A DNA stretch of 64,000 nt, from the NCBI RefSeq assembly GCF_026012015.1, contig NZ_BRXR01000001.1, positions 2,691,501 to 2,755,500 of the forward strand. Reading direction: 5' to 3'. Both the position numbers and the translations under genes were made by a program. Under the pieces are notes generated by a model. It was not told the origin of the DNA and did not search any database. It saw nothing but the letters and a program-made list of their open reading frames with translations. Origin of the DNA: Clostridium omnivorum (GTDB lineage: Bacteria; Bacillota; Clostridia; Clostridiales; Clostridiaceae). Positions 1 through 8,898 of this stretch are shown piece after piece (the stretch's first letter is position 1; each line of letters begins with the position of its first letter).

Positions 1-2
1 TT

Positions 3-347
3 CATGAAAGAGAGGCTCATAAGGATGTATGCAATCTTAAAGTTTACAAGGCTATCTTAGGGTGTAAAGTTCGGCCTGTAAAAGAGATGAAAATGAGGGT
101 AGGAGAAAATGAATACTTAATACCTTTACCAAAATCAGCTGCAAGAGTTCAGGATGAAATATTTGTTACAAGGACAACAGATTTAGACGAATATTTTGAT
201 AAAACATTACCTGCCAGCGGATGGAAAAGATATGATAATTTTGGAGATGTCCATGTAATTAAGAATGATAATGGAAAAGATACTGTATTGTTTTTAGCAA
301 AGCCTTATTCAAAGTCATATATGATGATAAATTATAAGAGTTTATAG
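3..347 (+). CDS. Hypothetical protein, 3' end only
   Basis: The reading frame is open from the window edge to the TAG at 345-347, so this is the C-terminal part of a gene that starts upstream. An internal ATG at 87 has no ribosome site and is probably not the start. About 114 residues are visible, with no membrane segment; they are rich in Lys, Asp and aromatic residues, with a stretch LPASGWKRYDNFGD near the middle. I do not recognise the family. The end lies about 20 bases before the ileS promoter. Confidence 0.6.
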   Translation, partial: HEREAHKDVCNLKVYKAILGCKVRPVKEMKMRVGENEYLIPLPKSAARVQDEIFVTRTTDLDEYFDKTLPASGWKRYDNFGDVHVIKNDNGKDTVLFLAKPYSKSYMMINYKSL

Positions 348-367
348 AATTTAAACATAGAAATTCA

Positions 368-396
368 TTGACATTTTTCCCTATTTATAATAAAAT
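368..396 (+). promoter_or_regulatory. Sigma-A type promoter for ileS leader
   Basis: TTGACA at 368-373 is followed by a 17-base spacer and TAAAAT at 391-396. Transcription would start near 403, just before the T-box stem I. Confidence 0.7.
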
Positions 397-409
397 TTAA
401 ACAATATAA

Positions 410-641
410 AGTATAAAAGCTACGATGAGGAAAAGTACTTAGATTATGAACTTGCAGAGAGTGGGGATTGGTGGAAGCCCACAGGGAAGGTTTAAGGAAA
501 ATCACCTCTGAGCTGAAAGCTGAATATATAGTAAGCGTATCCGTAATCCTGCGTTAAAGGATAGAGTATGTTGGTACTTTAAATTGAACCATAGGTGGTT
601 TTGCGAATTCACTTCGTCCTATTTGGGCGGAGTTTTTTTAT
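410..641 (+). promoter_or_regulatory. T-box leader, isoleucine specifier, with terminator
   Basis: Stem I is closed by AGCT/AGCT and GAGG/CCTC (about 418-430 with 505-514). The conserved GCAGAGAG motif lies at about 454-461. The codon in the specifier position is ATC followed by A (501-504), which reads Ile and matches the downstream gene. The T-box bulge region AGGTGG lies near 593-598. The terminator stem (about 610-632, nine pairs including G-U) is followed by seven T. Uncharged tRNA-Ile would favour antitermination. Confidence 0.9.
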
Positions 642-796
642 TTTTTTCTATTGTAATCCACATAGCATGGCTCAGTGTATATCAGCATTATCAGAGTACT
701 AGGGAAATAGTTTTTTCTTTGCTATGTTTAAGAAAAATTATACAATAAGTATTTATGTCAATAATTAAGATAAGCAATATGAAAGGAGATCAAATT

Positions 797-3700
797 ATGT
801 ACAAAAAAGTTGATTCTTCTAAGGGCTTTGTAGATATGGAGAAAGATATACTAAAGCTTTGGGAAGAAAGAGATGTTATTAAAAAGAATTTTGATATGAA
901 TGAGGAAGGCGAGTACTTCACATTCTATGATGGACCTCCAACAGCTAATGGAAAGCCACATATAGGTCACGTTATAACAAGAGTTATGAAGGACCTTATA
1001 CCAAGATACAAGGTAATGAAAGGATATAGAGTTTTAAGAAAAGCTGGCTGGGATACTCATGGACTTCCAGTAGAGCTTGAGGTTGAAAAATCACTTGGTA
1101 TTTCAGGAAAACCTCAAATAGAAGAATATGGTGTAGAAGACTTTGTTAAGAAGTGTAAAGACAGCGTATTTACCTACGTTTCACAATGGAAAGATATGAC
1201 TGAAAGAGTTGGATATTGGGTAGATATGGATGATCCATATGTAACTTATCATGACAACTATATAGAATCAGAATGGTGGGCATTAAAGAAAATATGGGAA
1301 AAAGGACTTATATACAAAGGTCATAAAATAGTACCATATTGCCCAAGATGTGGAACAGCTCTATCCTCTCATGAAGTTGCTCAAGGCTATAAGGATGTTA
1401 AGGATAGCTCCATATATGTTAAGTTTAAAGTTAAGGATCAAGATAAATATATACTAGTTTGGACAACTACTCCTTGGACACTTCCAAGTAATGTTGCACT
1501 AGCAGTAAATAAGAGCTATGACTATGTAGAAGTAGTTCATAAGGATGAACACCTAATACTTGCAGAATCATTACTCTCAAAGCTTGATGGAGAATATGAA
1601 GTAGTTAGCAAATTCAAGGGAGAAGAATTATTAGGCGTTGAGTATGAGCAAATGTTCAAATTTACAACACCTGATAAAAAGGCTTTTTATGTAATCCATG
1701 GAGACTTTGTTACATTAACAGATGGTACAGGTATAGTTCATATAGCTCCAGCCTTTGGTGAAGACGATAATCTAGTTGGAAAGAAGAATGATCTTCCTCT
1801 AATCAATTTAGTAGATGCTGAAGGTAAATTTGTAAGTGAAGCTGGAGAATGGGCAGGTATTTTTGTTAAAAAGGCTGATCCTAAGATTATTGAATTCTTA
1901 AAAGAAGCTAACATTCTTTATAAAACAGAAGGTTTTACACACTCCTATCCTTTCTGCTGGAGATGTGATACTCCGCTTTTATACTATCCAAGAGAATCCT
2001 GGTTTATAAAGATGTCAGCAATGAGAGACAATCTTCTTAAGAATAATAACAAGATAAATTGGCTTCCTGATAATGTTAGAACAGGAAGAATGGGTAACTT
2101 CCTTGAAAATGTTATAGACTGGGGTATAAGCAGAGAAAGATACTGGGGAACTCCACTTCCAATTTGGGAATGTGAATGTGGTCACAGAGAAATGATAGGC
2201 AGCAAGGAAGAATTAAGAGAAAAGGGAATAAATGTACCTGAAGAAATAGAACTTCATAAGCCATATATAGATAATGTAAAATTAGAATGTCCACATTGTC
2301 ATAAAGAAATGACAAGGGTATCTGATGTTATAGACTGCTGGTTTGACTCAGGTTCAATGCCATTTGCTCAGCACCACTATCCATTTGAAAACAAGGAATT
2401 GTTTGAGCAAAATTTCCCAGCACAATTTATATCCGAAGCTGTAGATCAAACAAGAGGATGGTTCTATACACTGCTTGCTATATCTACAGTATTATTTGAG
2501 ACAAATCCATTTGAGAATTGTGTTGTTCTAGGACACGTGCTAGATAAGAATGGATTAAAGATGTCTAAGCATAAGGGAAATGTATTAAGTCCATGGGTAG
2601 CACTAGACAACGAAGGTGCTGATGCTACAAGATGGTATTTCTATACAGCAAGTGCTCCATGGCTTCCATCAAGATTCTATGAAGAAGCAGTTATAGAAGC
2701 ACAAAGAAAGTTCTTAAGCACTCTTTGGAATGTATATTCCTTCTATGTGCTTTATGCTGAAATAGACCAATTTGATCCTACTAAATATGAGGATTTTGTC
2801 AGCGGAAATGTGATGGATAAGTGGATAATGTCAAGACTTAATACATTAATTAAGACTGTTGATGAAAACCTAGCAAATTATAGAATTACTCAAGCTGCAC
2901 TTTCTATAGAGGAATTTGTAGATGAGCTTTCAAATTGGTATGTAAGAAGAAATAGATCCAGATACTGGAGTGAAGAGCTTACAGATGATAAGATAGGAGC
3001 TTATGTTACTCTATATAGAGTATTAAAGAACTTATGCTTTGTAGCAGCTCCATTTGTACCATTTATAACAGAGGAAATATATCAAAATCTTGTAGTTGCA
3101 TTAGATAGTAGTGCTCCAGAAAGCATACACCTATGCAGATGGCCACATGTTGATGAATCTTCTATAGATGTTGATTTAGAAAATGAAATGGATCTTGCTT
3201 ACAAAGTTGTTAAACTTGGTAGAAGTGCTAGAAACTCTGCTAATATAAAGAACAGACAGCCGCTTTCAAAGATGCTTTTAAGCACAAAGGTGCTTCCAGA
3301 ATACTATAGCGATATTATTAAGGAAGAACTTAATCTTAAGGAGGTTGAGCTTGGTTCTGATTTATCAAAGTATGTTAACTTTGAAATCAAGCCAAACCTT
3401 CCAGTACTAGGGAAGGCATTTGGTAAGCTTATACCTGGAATAAGAAAAGAATTAGGTACTATGAACCAAATGGAACTTGCTCAGAAGATACAAAACGGAG
3501 GCACTGTAGTTATTAATGTTCAAGGAACTGAAATAGAACTTAATAATGACAATCTTCTAGTTACAATGCAGGGACTTGAAGGTTATGCCTTTGCAGGAGA
3601 AGGTTCTATAGGAGTTGTTCTTGATACTCATATCACAGATGAGTTGAGAGAAGAAGGACATGTAAGAGAAATTATAAGCAAGATTCAAAACATGAGAAAA

Positions 3701-3901
3701 GAAAGCGGTTTTGAAGTTGCTGATAAGATAAATCTATATGTTTCAGGTAATGAAATGCTTGAAAAAGTAGTAGAAAAGTTTGAAAATCATATAATGAGAG
3801 AAACTCTTGCAGTAGAAGTTGTTTACAATGCTGAAAGAGACTACAATGAAGCTAACATTAATGGAGAAAAGTTTAATTTAGCTGTAGAAGTTGTAAGATA
3901 A
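797..3901 (+). CDS. ileS: Isoleucyl-tRNA synthetase
   Basis: Charges tRNA-Ile with isoleucine in the cytoplasm, with an editing domain for valine. Class I signature HIGH is at residues 55-58 and KMSKH at 588-592. Paired Cys motifs (CPRCG near residue 177, CPHCH near 498) suggest zinc sites. At 1034 residues, and with this N-terminus and the KMSKH variant, it resembles the long IleRS2 type common in clostridia, a type generally less sensitive to mupirocin (family knowledge, not tested here). An in-frame ATG at 755 lacks a ribosome site; ATG at 797 follows GAAAGGAGAT (781-790), so I start there. It is monocistronic, between the Ile T-box and a strong terminator. Confidence 0.95.
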   Translation: MYKKVDSSKGFVDMEKDILKLWEERDVIKKNFDMNEEGEYFTFYDGPPTANGKPHIGHVITRVMKDLIPRYKVMKGYRVLRKAGWDTHGLPVELEVEKSLGISGKPQIEEYGVEDFVKKCKDSVFTYVSQWKDMTERVGYWVDMDDPYVTYHDNYIESEWWALKKIWEKGLIYKGHKIVPYCPRCGTALSSHEVAQGYKDVKDSSIYVKFKVKDQDKYILVWTTTPWTLPSNVALAVNKSYDYVEVVHKDEHLILAESLLSKLDGEYEVVSKFKGEELLGVEYEQMFKFTTPDKKAFYVIHGDFVTLTDGTGIVHIAPAFGEDDNLVGKKNDLPLINLVDAEGKFVSEAGEWAGIFVKKADPKIIEFLKEANILYKTEGFTHSYPFCWRCDTPLLYYPRESWFIKMSAMRDNLLKNNNKINWLPDNVRTGRMGNFLENVIDWGISRERYWGTPLPIWECECGHREMIGSKEELREKGINVPEEIELHKPYIDNVKLECPHCHKEMTRVSDVIDCWFDSGSMPFAQHHYPFENKELFEQNFPAQFISEAVDQTRGWFYTLLAISTVLFETNPFENCVVLGHVLDKNGLKMSKHKGNVLSPWVALDNEGADATRWYFYTASAPWLPSRFYEEAVIEAQRKFLSTLWNVYSFYVLYAEIDQFDPTKYEDFVSGNVMDKWIMSRLNTLIKTVDENLANYRITQAALSIEEFVDELSNWYVRRNRSRYWSEELTDDKIGAYVTLYRVLKNLCFVAAPFVPFITEEIYQNLVVALDSSAPESIHLCRWPHVDESSIDVDLENEMDLAYKVVKLGRSARNSANIKNRQPLSKMLLSTKVLPEYYSDIIKEELNLKEVELGSDLSKYVNFEIKPNLPVLGKAFGKLIPGIRKELGTMNQMELAQKIQNGGTVVINVQGTEIELNNDNLLVTMQGLEGYAFAGEGSIGVVLDTHITDELREEGHVREIISKIQNMRKESGFEVADKINLYVSGNEMLEKVVEKFENHIMRETLAVEVVYNAERDYNEANINGEKFNLAVEVVR

Positions 3902-3910
3902 CAAAATTAA

Positions 3911-3945
3911 AAAAAGAGTATGGATTTATTCCATACTCTTTTTTG
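3911..3945 (+). terminator. Rho-independent terminator after ileS
   Basis: AAAAAGAGTATGGA pairs with TTCCATACTCTTTTT around a short loop and runs straight into T residues. Confidence 0.9.
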
Positions 3946-4087
3946 ATTTTAAGAAGTTAGAAGTTCATAATTAAGATACTTGCGTTCATTTTCAAAAAAA
4001 TACGAATTATTTTTTTAAAATACATTTATTTATACATGAAATATGTGTTAAAATATTCATGGATATGAAAATAAGGAGGGTGCTTTT

Positions 4088-4648
4088 ATGGATATAGGCT
4101 CAAAAATTAAAGAATTGCGAACTAACAAAAATATGACTTTGAAAGACTTAAGTGAAAGCAGCGGATTATCTGTAGGATTTTTATCACAGCTTGAAAGAGG
4201 ATTGACTACAATCGCCGTGGATTCATTAGAAATTTTAGCAGAGATATTAGAAGTACCATTGACCAATTTTTTCGATATCCCACATAGGAAGGATAAAGTT
4301 GTTCTAAGAAATTACGAAAGACAAGTGCTCAGCATAATGGATGGCGGATTTATATACTACAACCTAAGTACTGAGCTTGAAGATAAAAGCTTTCTACCAA
4401 AGCTTGTAGAAATACTTCCTCAAAAGGATGAAGAGGAAGTACAGCTTAATAGTCATACTGGAGAAGAGTTTATTTATATATTAGAAGGAATTTTGACCTT
4501 ATATATTGGAAAAGAAAAATATGAACTCTACCCAGGAGATAGCGTTCATATGAATTCAAACATTACTCATAACTGGGCAAACCATACTAACAAAATCGTG
4601 AAGTTAATTGCTGTTAATTCTCCAAATTATTTTAAAGGTGTTAAGTAA
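4088..4648 (+). CDS. XRE-family regulator with C-terminal cupin domain
   Basis: A 186-residue cytoplasmic transcription factor. The N-terminal helix-turn-helix spans about residues 6-60 (LKDLSESSGLSVGFLSQLERG). A cupin_2 sensor domain spans about 110-180, with the metal-site-like SHTGEEFIYILEG and the second strand HMNSNITHNW. Family members sense small ligands and often control the adjacent transporter or catabolic gene. The start is set by AAGGAGGG at 4073-4080. It is the first gene of a tight three-gene operon: the next start follows its stop after one base. Confidence 0.85.
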   Translation: MDIGSKIKELRTNKNMTLKDLSESSGLSVGFLSQLERGLTTIAVDSLEILAEILEVPLTNFFDIPHRKDKVVLRNYERQVLSIMDGGFIYYNLSTELEDKSFLPKLVEILPQKDEEEVQLNSHTGEEFIYILEGILTLYIGKEKYELYPGDSVHMNSNITHNWANHTNKIVKLIAVNSPNYFKGVK

Positions 4649-4649
4649 G

Positions 4650-5777
4650 ATGGATAAGGTAGTTATTTATATAATCGGAATATTTTTTTTAATAGGCGGA
4701 ATAGATTATCTCCTAGGAAGCCCTATGAAATTGGGCAACAAGTTTGAAGAGGGCATGAAGACTATGGGAGCATTGGCTCTTGGTATCATAGGATTATATT
4801 CCCTGTCTCCTGCTCTTTTAAGCCTGTTAGAGCCAGCAGCAAAGGTATTTTCAAAGGTTACACATATAGACCCTTCTATACTGCCTGCTAGTATCTTTGC
4901 AGTAGATATGGGAGGTTATCAGTTATGCACTAATATAACCTTAAATAACAAAATAGGAATATTCTCTGCAGTTGTGATTGCATCTACTTTAGGTACAACA
5001 ATAAGTTTTACTATTCCGGTGGCGTGCAGTCTTATACAAAAAGAAGATCAGGATTTTTTTGCAAAAGGCATCATGATTGGTATATCTACTATACCATTCG
5101 GCTGCTTAGCCGGGGGAATTTGGATGGGAATTAATTTTCTTCAGTTAGTTTGGACACTATTTCCTATATTTATTCTTTCAATTGTTTTGAGTATAGGACT
5201 TATTAAAATGCCTAACAGGGTTATAAATGGGTTTAGATATTTTGGTAAATTTATAATGATACTGAGTACTTTAGGCATAATGCTTCAAGGCATACATATT
5301 ATATTTGGAATTAAGCTGGTACCAACTTTAGTACCCTTTGAGGATAATATGAAATTAGTAGGAAAGATTACCTTTATTTTAGCAGGAGCCTATCCTATGC
5401 TTGAGGTGCTAATAAGATTTTTGAAGAATTTCTTTAATAGAATTGCTAGGATACTAGGTGTAGATTCAATATCTATAGTTGCTCTTGTAGGAAATTTAGC
5501 TAGTAATCTTTTAGTGTTTGGAAATTTAAGCAGAATGAATTCTAAGGGTAAGGTTATTTGTACCTCAATGGGGGTAAGCTGTGCTTTTGTACTAGGAGGA
5601 CAAATGGCTTATGTGGCTAGTGTGGAACCAAAGATGATAGGGGCTTATTTCGTAACCAAAATTGTTTCCGGAATACTTAGCTTATTTTTAGCATCAAGGC
5701 TATTTGAATATGAGTATAAAAAATCAACTCAATTAAGTGAAGTTAGTGTGATGGGAGGAGCTAGTTATGGTGATTAA
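4650..5777 (+). CDS. eutH: EutH-like transporter
   Basis: An integral membrane protein of 375 residues with about ten membrane segments, resembling EutH, linked to ethanolamine uptake. Family-like stretches are MGALALGIIGLYSLSPAL near the N-terminus, DMGGYQL, IPFGCLAGGIWMG and LAGAYPMLEVLIRF. The start is the ATG one base after the regulator stop, with AAAGGTG at 4634-4640; an upstream in-frame start inside the regulator gene is unlikely. No other eut genes (lyase, microcompartment shell) are in the window, and it overlaps an aminopeptidase gene, so the real substrate may be another amine or a peptide product. Confidence 0.75.
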   Translation: MDKVVIYIIGIFFLIGGIDYLLGSPMKLGNKFEEGMKTMGALALGIIGLYSLSPALLSLLEPAAKVFSKVTHIDPSILPASIFAVDMGGYQLCTNITLNNKIGIFSAVVIASTLGTTISFTIPVACSLIQKEDQDFFAKGIMIGISTIPFGCLAGGIWMGINFLQLVWTLFPIFILSIVLSIGLIKMPNRVINGFRYFGKFIMILSTLGIMLQGIHIIFGIKLVPTLVPFEDNMKLVGKITFILAGAYPMLEVLIRFLKNFFNRIARILGVDSISIVALVGNLASNLLVFGNLSRMNSKGKVICTSMGVSCAFVLGGQMAYVASVEPKMIGAYFVTKIVSGILSLFLASRLFEYEYKKSTQLSEVSVMGGASYGD

Positions 5778-7545
5778 GGAAAGGCTTATTAAACTAAGAG
5801 AGCTTATGAAAAATGAAGGCATTAGTGCTTATATTATACCAAGCACAGATGCACATCAAAGTGAGTATGTAGGCGAGTACTGGAAGTGCAGACAGTGGAT
5901 TTCAGGTTTTACAGGTTCTGCAGGAACTGTGGTTGTTACTCTAGATAAAGCAGGACTTTGGACCGACGGCAGATATTTTATACAAGCAGAAAAGCAGCTT
6001 TTGGGAACAGGAATTGATTTGTTTAAAATGGGTGAATCCGGAGTACCTTCCTTTAGCGAATGGATTAGAGAAAATTTAAAGCCAGGGGAAAAGGTTGCCT
6101 TTGATGGAAAGGTTTTCTCAATGGCTGCAGCGGAGAAGTTAAAAGCTGAGCTGAGTTTAAAGAATATTGAAGTTATAATGAATTTAGATTTCATAGGTCA
6201 GATATGGAAAGACAGACCATCCATTCCAGAAGATAAAATTTTTATTCACCAGGTTAAGTACACTGGTAAGAGTAGAACAGATAAGTTTAATGAAGTAAGA
6301 AAAATAATGGCAGAAAAAGGTGCGAACTATTATCTACTAGCATCTTTAGATGATATATGCTGGCTATTTAATATAAGAGGCAGAGATATTCCAAGTAACC
6401 CTTATGTCACTTCTTATGCTGTGGTTGGAGAAGAAAAGTGCTACTTATTTGTGAATATGAAAAAGGTAGATGATAAAGCTCGCGAAGAACTTGAGAAGGA
6501 TGGGGTTATACTAAAAGAATACAACGAAATTTTTAAGTTTCTAGAGCAGCTAGATAACGAAGCTTCAATAATATTTGATTCAAACAAGGTTAATGCCTAT
6601 TTGTACAATAGTATTAATACGATGGTAAAAAAGATAGATGAATATAATTTAACTACCATGCTAAAAGCTGTTAAAAATGATGTTGAAGTTGAAAATATAA
6701 AAATGGCATATATAAAAGATGGAGTAGCATTAGTTAAGTTTTTTAAATGGCTTAAGGAGAATGTAGAAAAACAAACCATTACAGAAATTGATGCTGAAAA
6801 CAAGGCCGAAGAATTTAGAATGCAGCAGGAGCTTTTCCTGGAACCAAGTTTTGCCACCATTGCTGGATACAAAGAACATGCTGCAATGATGCATTACAAA
6901 GCCAATAGTGAAACAACTTATGTACTAAAGCCTGAAGGATTTTTCCTCATTGACTCTGGAGCGCATTTTTTGAATGGAACTACTGACATTACCAGAACTG
7001 TATCCTTAGGAAAGCTCACAGAGGAAGAAAAAAGAGATTTTACACTTGTACTAAAATCAGTAATAGCACTTTCAACTGCTAAATTTTTAAATGGTGCTAC
7101 AGGTTCAAATCTGGATGTTATAGCTAGAATCCCATTATGGAATTGTGGTTTAGATTATAAGTGCGGAACAGGACATGGTGTTGGATATTGCTCCAATGTA
7201 CATGAAGAACCTCAAAGATTTAGTCAAGTTCCAAATACAATTAAGCTTATAAAAGGAATGACAATTACCATTGAGCCAGGAATTTATAAAGAGGGATTAC
7301 ATGGTATTAGAACTGAAAATACTGTACTTGTTGTAGAAGATGAAAAAACTGAATTTGGTCAATTTATGAGATTTGAAACGCTGTCCTTCATTCCTATCGA
7401 CAGAAGGGCAATAGTAAAAGAAATGCTGACTATTGAAGAGGTTCAGTGGATAAATTGTTATCATAGAAAGGTATTTGAAGTCCTTTCCCCACATATTAAT
7501 GAAGAAGAAGTGCAGTGGCTAGAAAGTGAAACTGCAGAAATATAG
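5767..7545 (+). CDS. Xaa-Pro aminopeptidase (M24B family)
   Basis: A cytoplasmic metallopeptidase of 592 residues that removes an N-terminal residue preceding proline. The length and three-part layout (two creatinase-like N-terminal domains, a pita-bread catalytic domain, a C-terminal tail) match the long eukaryote-like aminopeptidase P type. Metal ligands are visible in order: Asp in LIDSGAHF, Asp in GTTDITRT, His in GTGHGVGY, Glu in TIEPGIY and Glu in RTENT. The start ATG at 5767 follows GGGAGGA and overlaps the eutH-like gene by 11 bases, implying translational coupling. Confidence 0.9.
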   Translation: MVIKERLIKLRELMKNEGISAYIIPSTDAHQSEYVGEYWKCRQWISGFTGSAGTVVVTLDKAGLWTDGRYFIQAEKQLLGTGIDLFKMGESGVPSFSEWIRENLKPGEKVAFDGKVFSMAAAEKLKAELSLKNIEVIMNLDFIGQIWKDRPSIPEDKIFIHQVKYTGKSRTDKFNEVRKIMAEKGANYYLLASLDDICWLFNIRGRDIPSNPYVTSYAVVGEEKCYLFVNMKKVDDKAREELEKDGVILKEYNEIFKFLEQLDNEASIIFDSNKVNAYLYNSINTMVKKIDEYNLTTMLKAVKNDVEVENIKMAYIKDGVALVKFFKWLKENVEKQTITEIDAENKAEEFRMQQELFLEPSFATIAGYKEHAAMMHYKANSETTYVLKPEGFFLIDSGAHFLNGTTDITRTVSLGKLTEEEKRDFTLVLKSVIALSTAKFLNGATGSNLDVIARIPLWNCGLDYKCGTGHGVGYCSNVHEEPQRFSQVPNTIKLIKGMTITIEPGIYKEGLHGIRTENTVLVVEDEKTEFGQFMRFETLSFIPIDRRAIVKEMLTIEEVQWINCYHRKVFEVLSPHINEEEVQWLESETAEI

Positions 7546-7562
7546 TCAAGTTAACTAATATT

Positions 7563-7600
7563 GCTCTATACTGAAGGTTTTTGGTATAGAGCTTTTTATT
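7563..7600 (+). terminator. Terminator after the aminopeptidase operon
   Basis: GCTCTATAC pairs with GTATAGAGC around an 11-12 base loop and is followed by TTTTTATTTT. Confidence 0.85.
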
Positions 7601-7660
7601 TTGTGAAAAATGAATGAGGGAAATATATAAATTCATATGTGTACATTTATCATTTTTAGA

Positions 7661-7680
7661 GGTAAAGTTGCGACTTTACC
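7661..7680. promoter_or_regulatory. Palindrome upstream of the FNT gene
   Basis: GGTAAAGT-TGCG-ACTTTACC has two perfect 8-base arms. It lies about 50 bases upstream of a TATAAT-like -10 (7731-7736) and could be an operator or a cruciform. No matching known operator is recognised. Confidence 0.45.
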
Positions 7681-7777
7681 ATACAAATAAACAGAAAATT
7701 ATTAAAGTTACTGTTGGAGAAATTTTATGATATAATAGCAATGTTGTAAAACAATATAGTTCAGGGGGAAGGTATAC

Positions 7778-8545
7778 ATGTACAGTACAGATATTGAAAA
7801 TGTAGCACATTATGCGGAGAAAAAGAGTGCTGCACTTAAGAAGAGCTCATCAAAGTACATTACTGCAGCTGCTTTGGCAGGAATGTATATAGGTATAGCT
7901 ATAATATTTATTTATACAATTGGAGCATATTTGAATGCAGATCATTCACCAGCCACAAAGATTGTTATGGGAGCTTCCTTCGGAGTTGGACTTAGTCTTG
8001 TTATGGTTGCTGGTTCAGAATTGTTTACAGGAACAAATATGGTTATGACCATAGGCGCGCTGGAAAAGAAAGTAACTTGGCTGGATGCAATTAAGATATG
8101 GACCGCAAGCTTTTTCGGAAACTTTATAGGATCACTTATAGTTGCTGGAATATATGCTTTAACTGGTCTTACTCACGGAAAAGTTGGTGAGTTTATGGTT
8201 GAAATGGCAAGTGCTAAGATGAATGCAACTTCCTTACAATTGTTTACAAGGGCAATTTTGTGTAATATTTTAGTTTGCCTTGCTGTTTGGTGTTTCTATA
8301 AACTAAAAGATGATACTGCAAAATTAATTATGATATTTTGGTGTTTGTTTGCATTCATAAGTTCAGGTTATGAGCACAGTGTTGCTAATATGACTTTATT
8401 ATCCTTAGCCTTGATGCTTCCACACGGTGCAGCAGTTTCTTTTGCAGGACTTGCTCATAATTTATTGATAGTTACGATAGGAAATCTTGCAGGTGGTGCA
8501 ATTTTCCTTGCATTACCATATTGGTTTATTTCAAAAGAAAAATAG
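7778..8545 (+). CDS. Formate/nitrite transporter (FNT) family channel
   Basis: A 255-residue membrane channel with six segments. FNT signatures are present: GSELFTGTN, GNFIGSLIV, RAILCNILVCLAVW, GYEHSVANM (containing the central pore His) and TIGNLAGG. The family carries formate, nitrite, hydrosulfide or lactate, and the sequence alone does not decide between them. In a fermenter with hydrogenases, formate is a reasonable guess. The start follows CAGGGGGAAGG. It is monocistronic, between the aminopeptidase operon and the YjeM-like gene. Confidence 0.9.
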   Translation: MYSTDIENVAHYAEKKSAALKKSSSKYITAAALAGMYIGIAIIFIYTIGAYLNADHSPATKIVMGASFGVGLSLVMVAGSELFTGTNMVMTIGALEKKVTWLDAIKIWTASFFGNFIGSLIVAGIYALTGLTHGKVGEFMVEMASAKMNATSLQLFTRAILCNILVCLAVWCFYKLKDDTAKLIMIFWCLFAFISSGYEHSVANMTLLSLALMLPHGAAVSFAGLAHNLLIVTIGNLAGGAIFLALPYWFISKEK

Positions 8546-8600
8546 GAAATGAAAAAAGCAGAATCAATTGTAATGAATAGTTAAATAGAAGTTTAAATAT

Positions 8601-8630
8601 GAAGCCTTGCCTTTAAATGCAAGGCTTTAC
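8601..8630 (+). terminator. Hairpin after the FNT gene (weak terminator)
   Basis: AAGCCTTGC pairs with GCAAGGCTT; the following T tract is short, so termination may be partial. Confidence 0.55.
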
Positions 8631-8651
8631 CTATATTCCAAATAAATATAA

Positions 8652-8680
8652 TTGACAGGTTAAATCACTCCATATATAAT
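8652..8680 (+). promoter_or_regulatory. Perfect-consensus promoter for the YjeM-like gene
   Basis: TTGACA (8652-8657), a 17-base spacer and TATAAT (8675-8680) match the sigma-A consensus exactly, implying strong constitutive initiation near 8687. Confidence 0.85.
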
Positions 8681-8686
8681 ATGTAT

Positions 8687-8898
8687 TGTGAATTATTTAC
8701 TAAAGTTTTATTAGACTAAATATTAATGCGAATTTTCTTCATTGTATAGGGGGGCACCAATATAATGTCGAAAATATAGCAAGAAAAGATTCAGAAAATA
8801 AAAATTATGAAAAATATTGTTGCAAAAGCAGAATGTTTAGTTTATAATAAGCTTGTAAAACAAATTCATAAGGATTATTTATAAAGGGAGGAAAAAAT
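8687..8898 (+). other. Long 5' leader without a recognised element
   Basis: About 210 bases separate the predicted start of transcription from the ATG. The leader contains AGGGGGGC near 8749 followed by a four-codon open frame (ATG at 8765), but no riboswitch class or terminator hairpin that I can recognise. Confidence 0.4.

Noticed and set aside
755-796. Earlier ileS start at 755
   Set aside because: No ribosome site before it; GAAAGGAGAT is placed for the ATG at 797.
4650-5777. Ethanolamine utilisation locus
   Set aside because: No eutBC, eutSMN or related genes are in the window; only the transporter family is supported.
5856-6194. Minus-strand open frame inside the aminopeptidase gene
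   Set aside because: Shadow of the M24B coding frame, with no ribosome site and no recognisable protein.
7778-8545. Calling the FNT channel specifically nitrite or formate
   Set aside because: The visible motifs are shared by all FNT subfamilies and no nitrite or formate enzyme gene is adjacent.
8749-8779. Four-codon leader peptide before the YjeM-like gene
   Set aside because: AGGGGGGC and ATG are present, but the peptide is too short to support and no terminator or antiterminator accompanies it.
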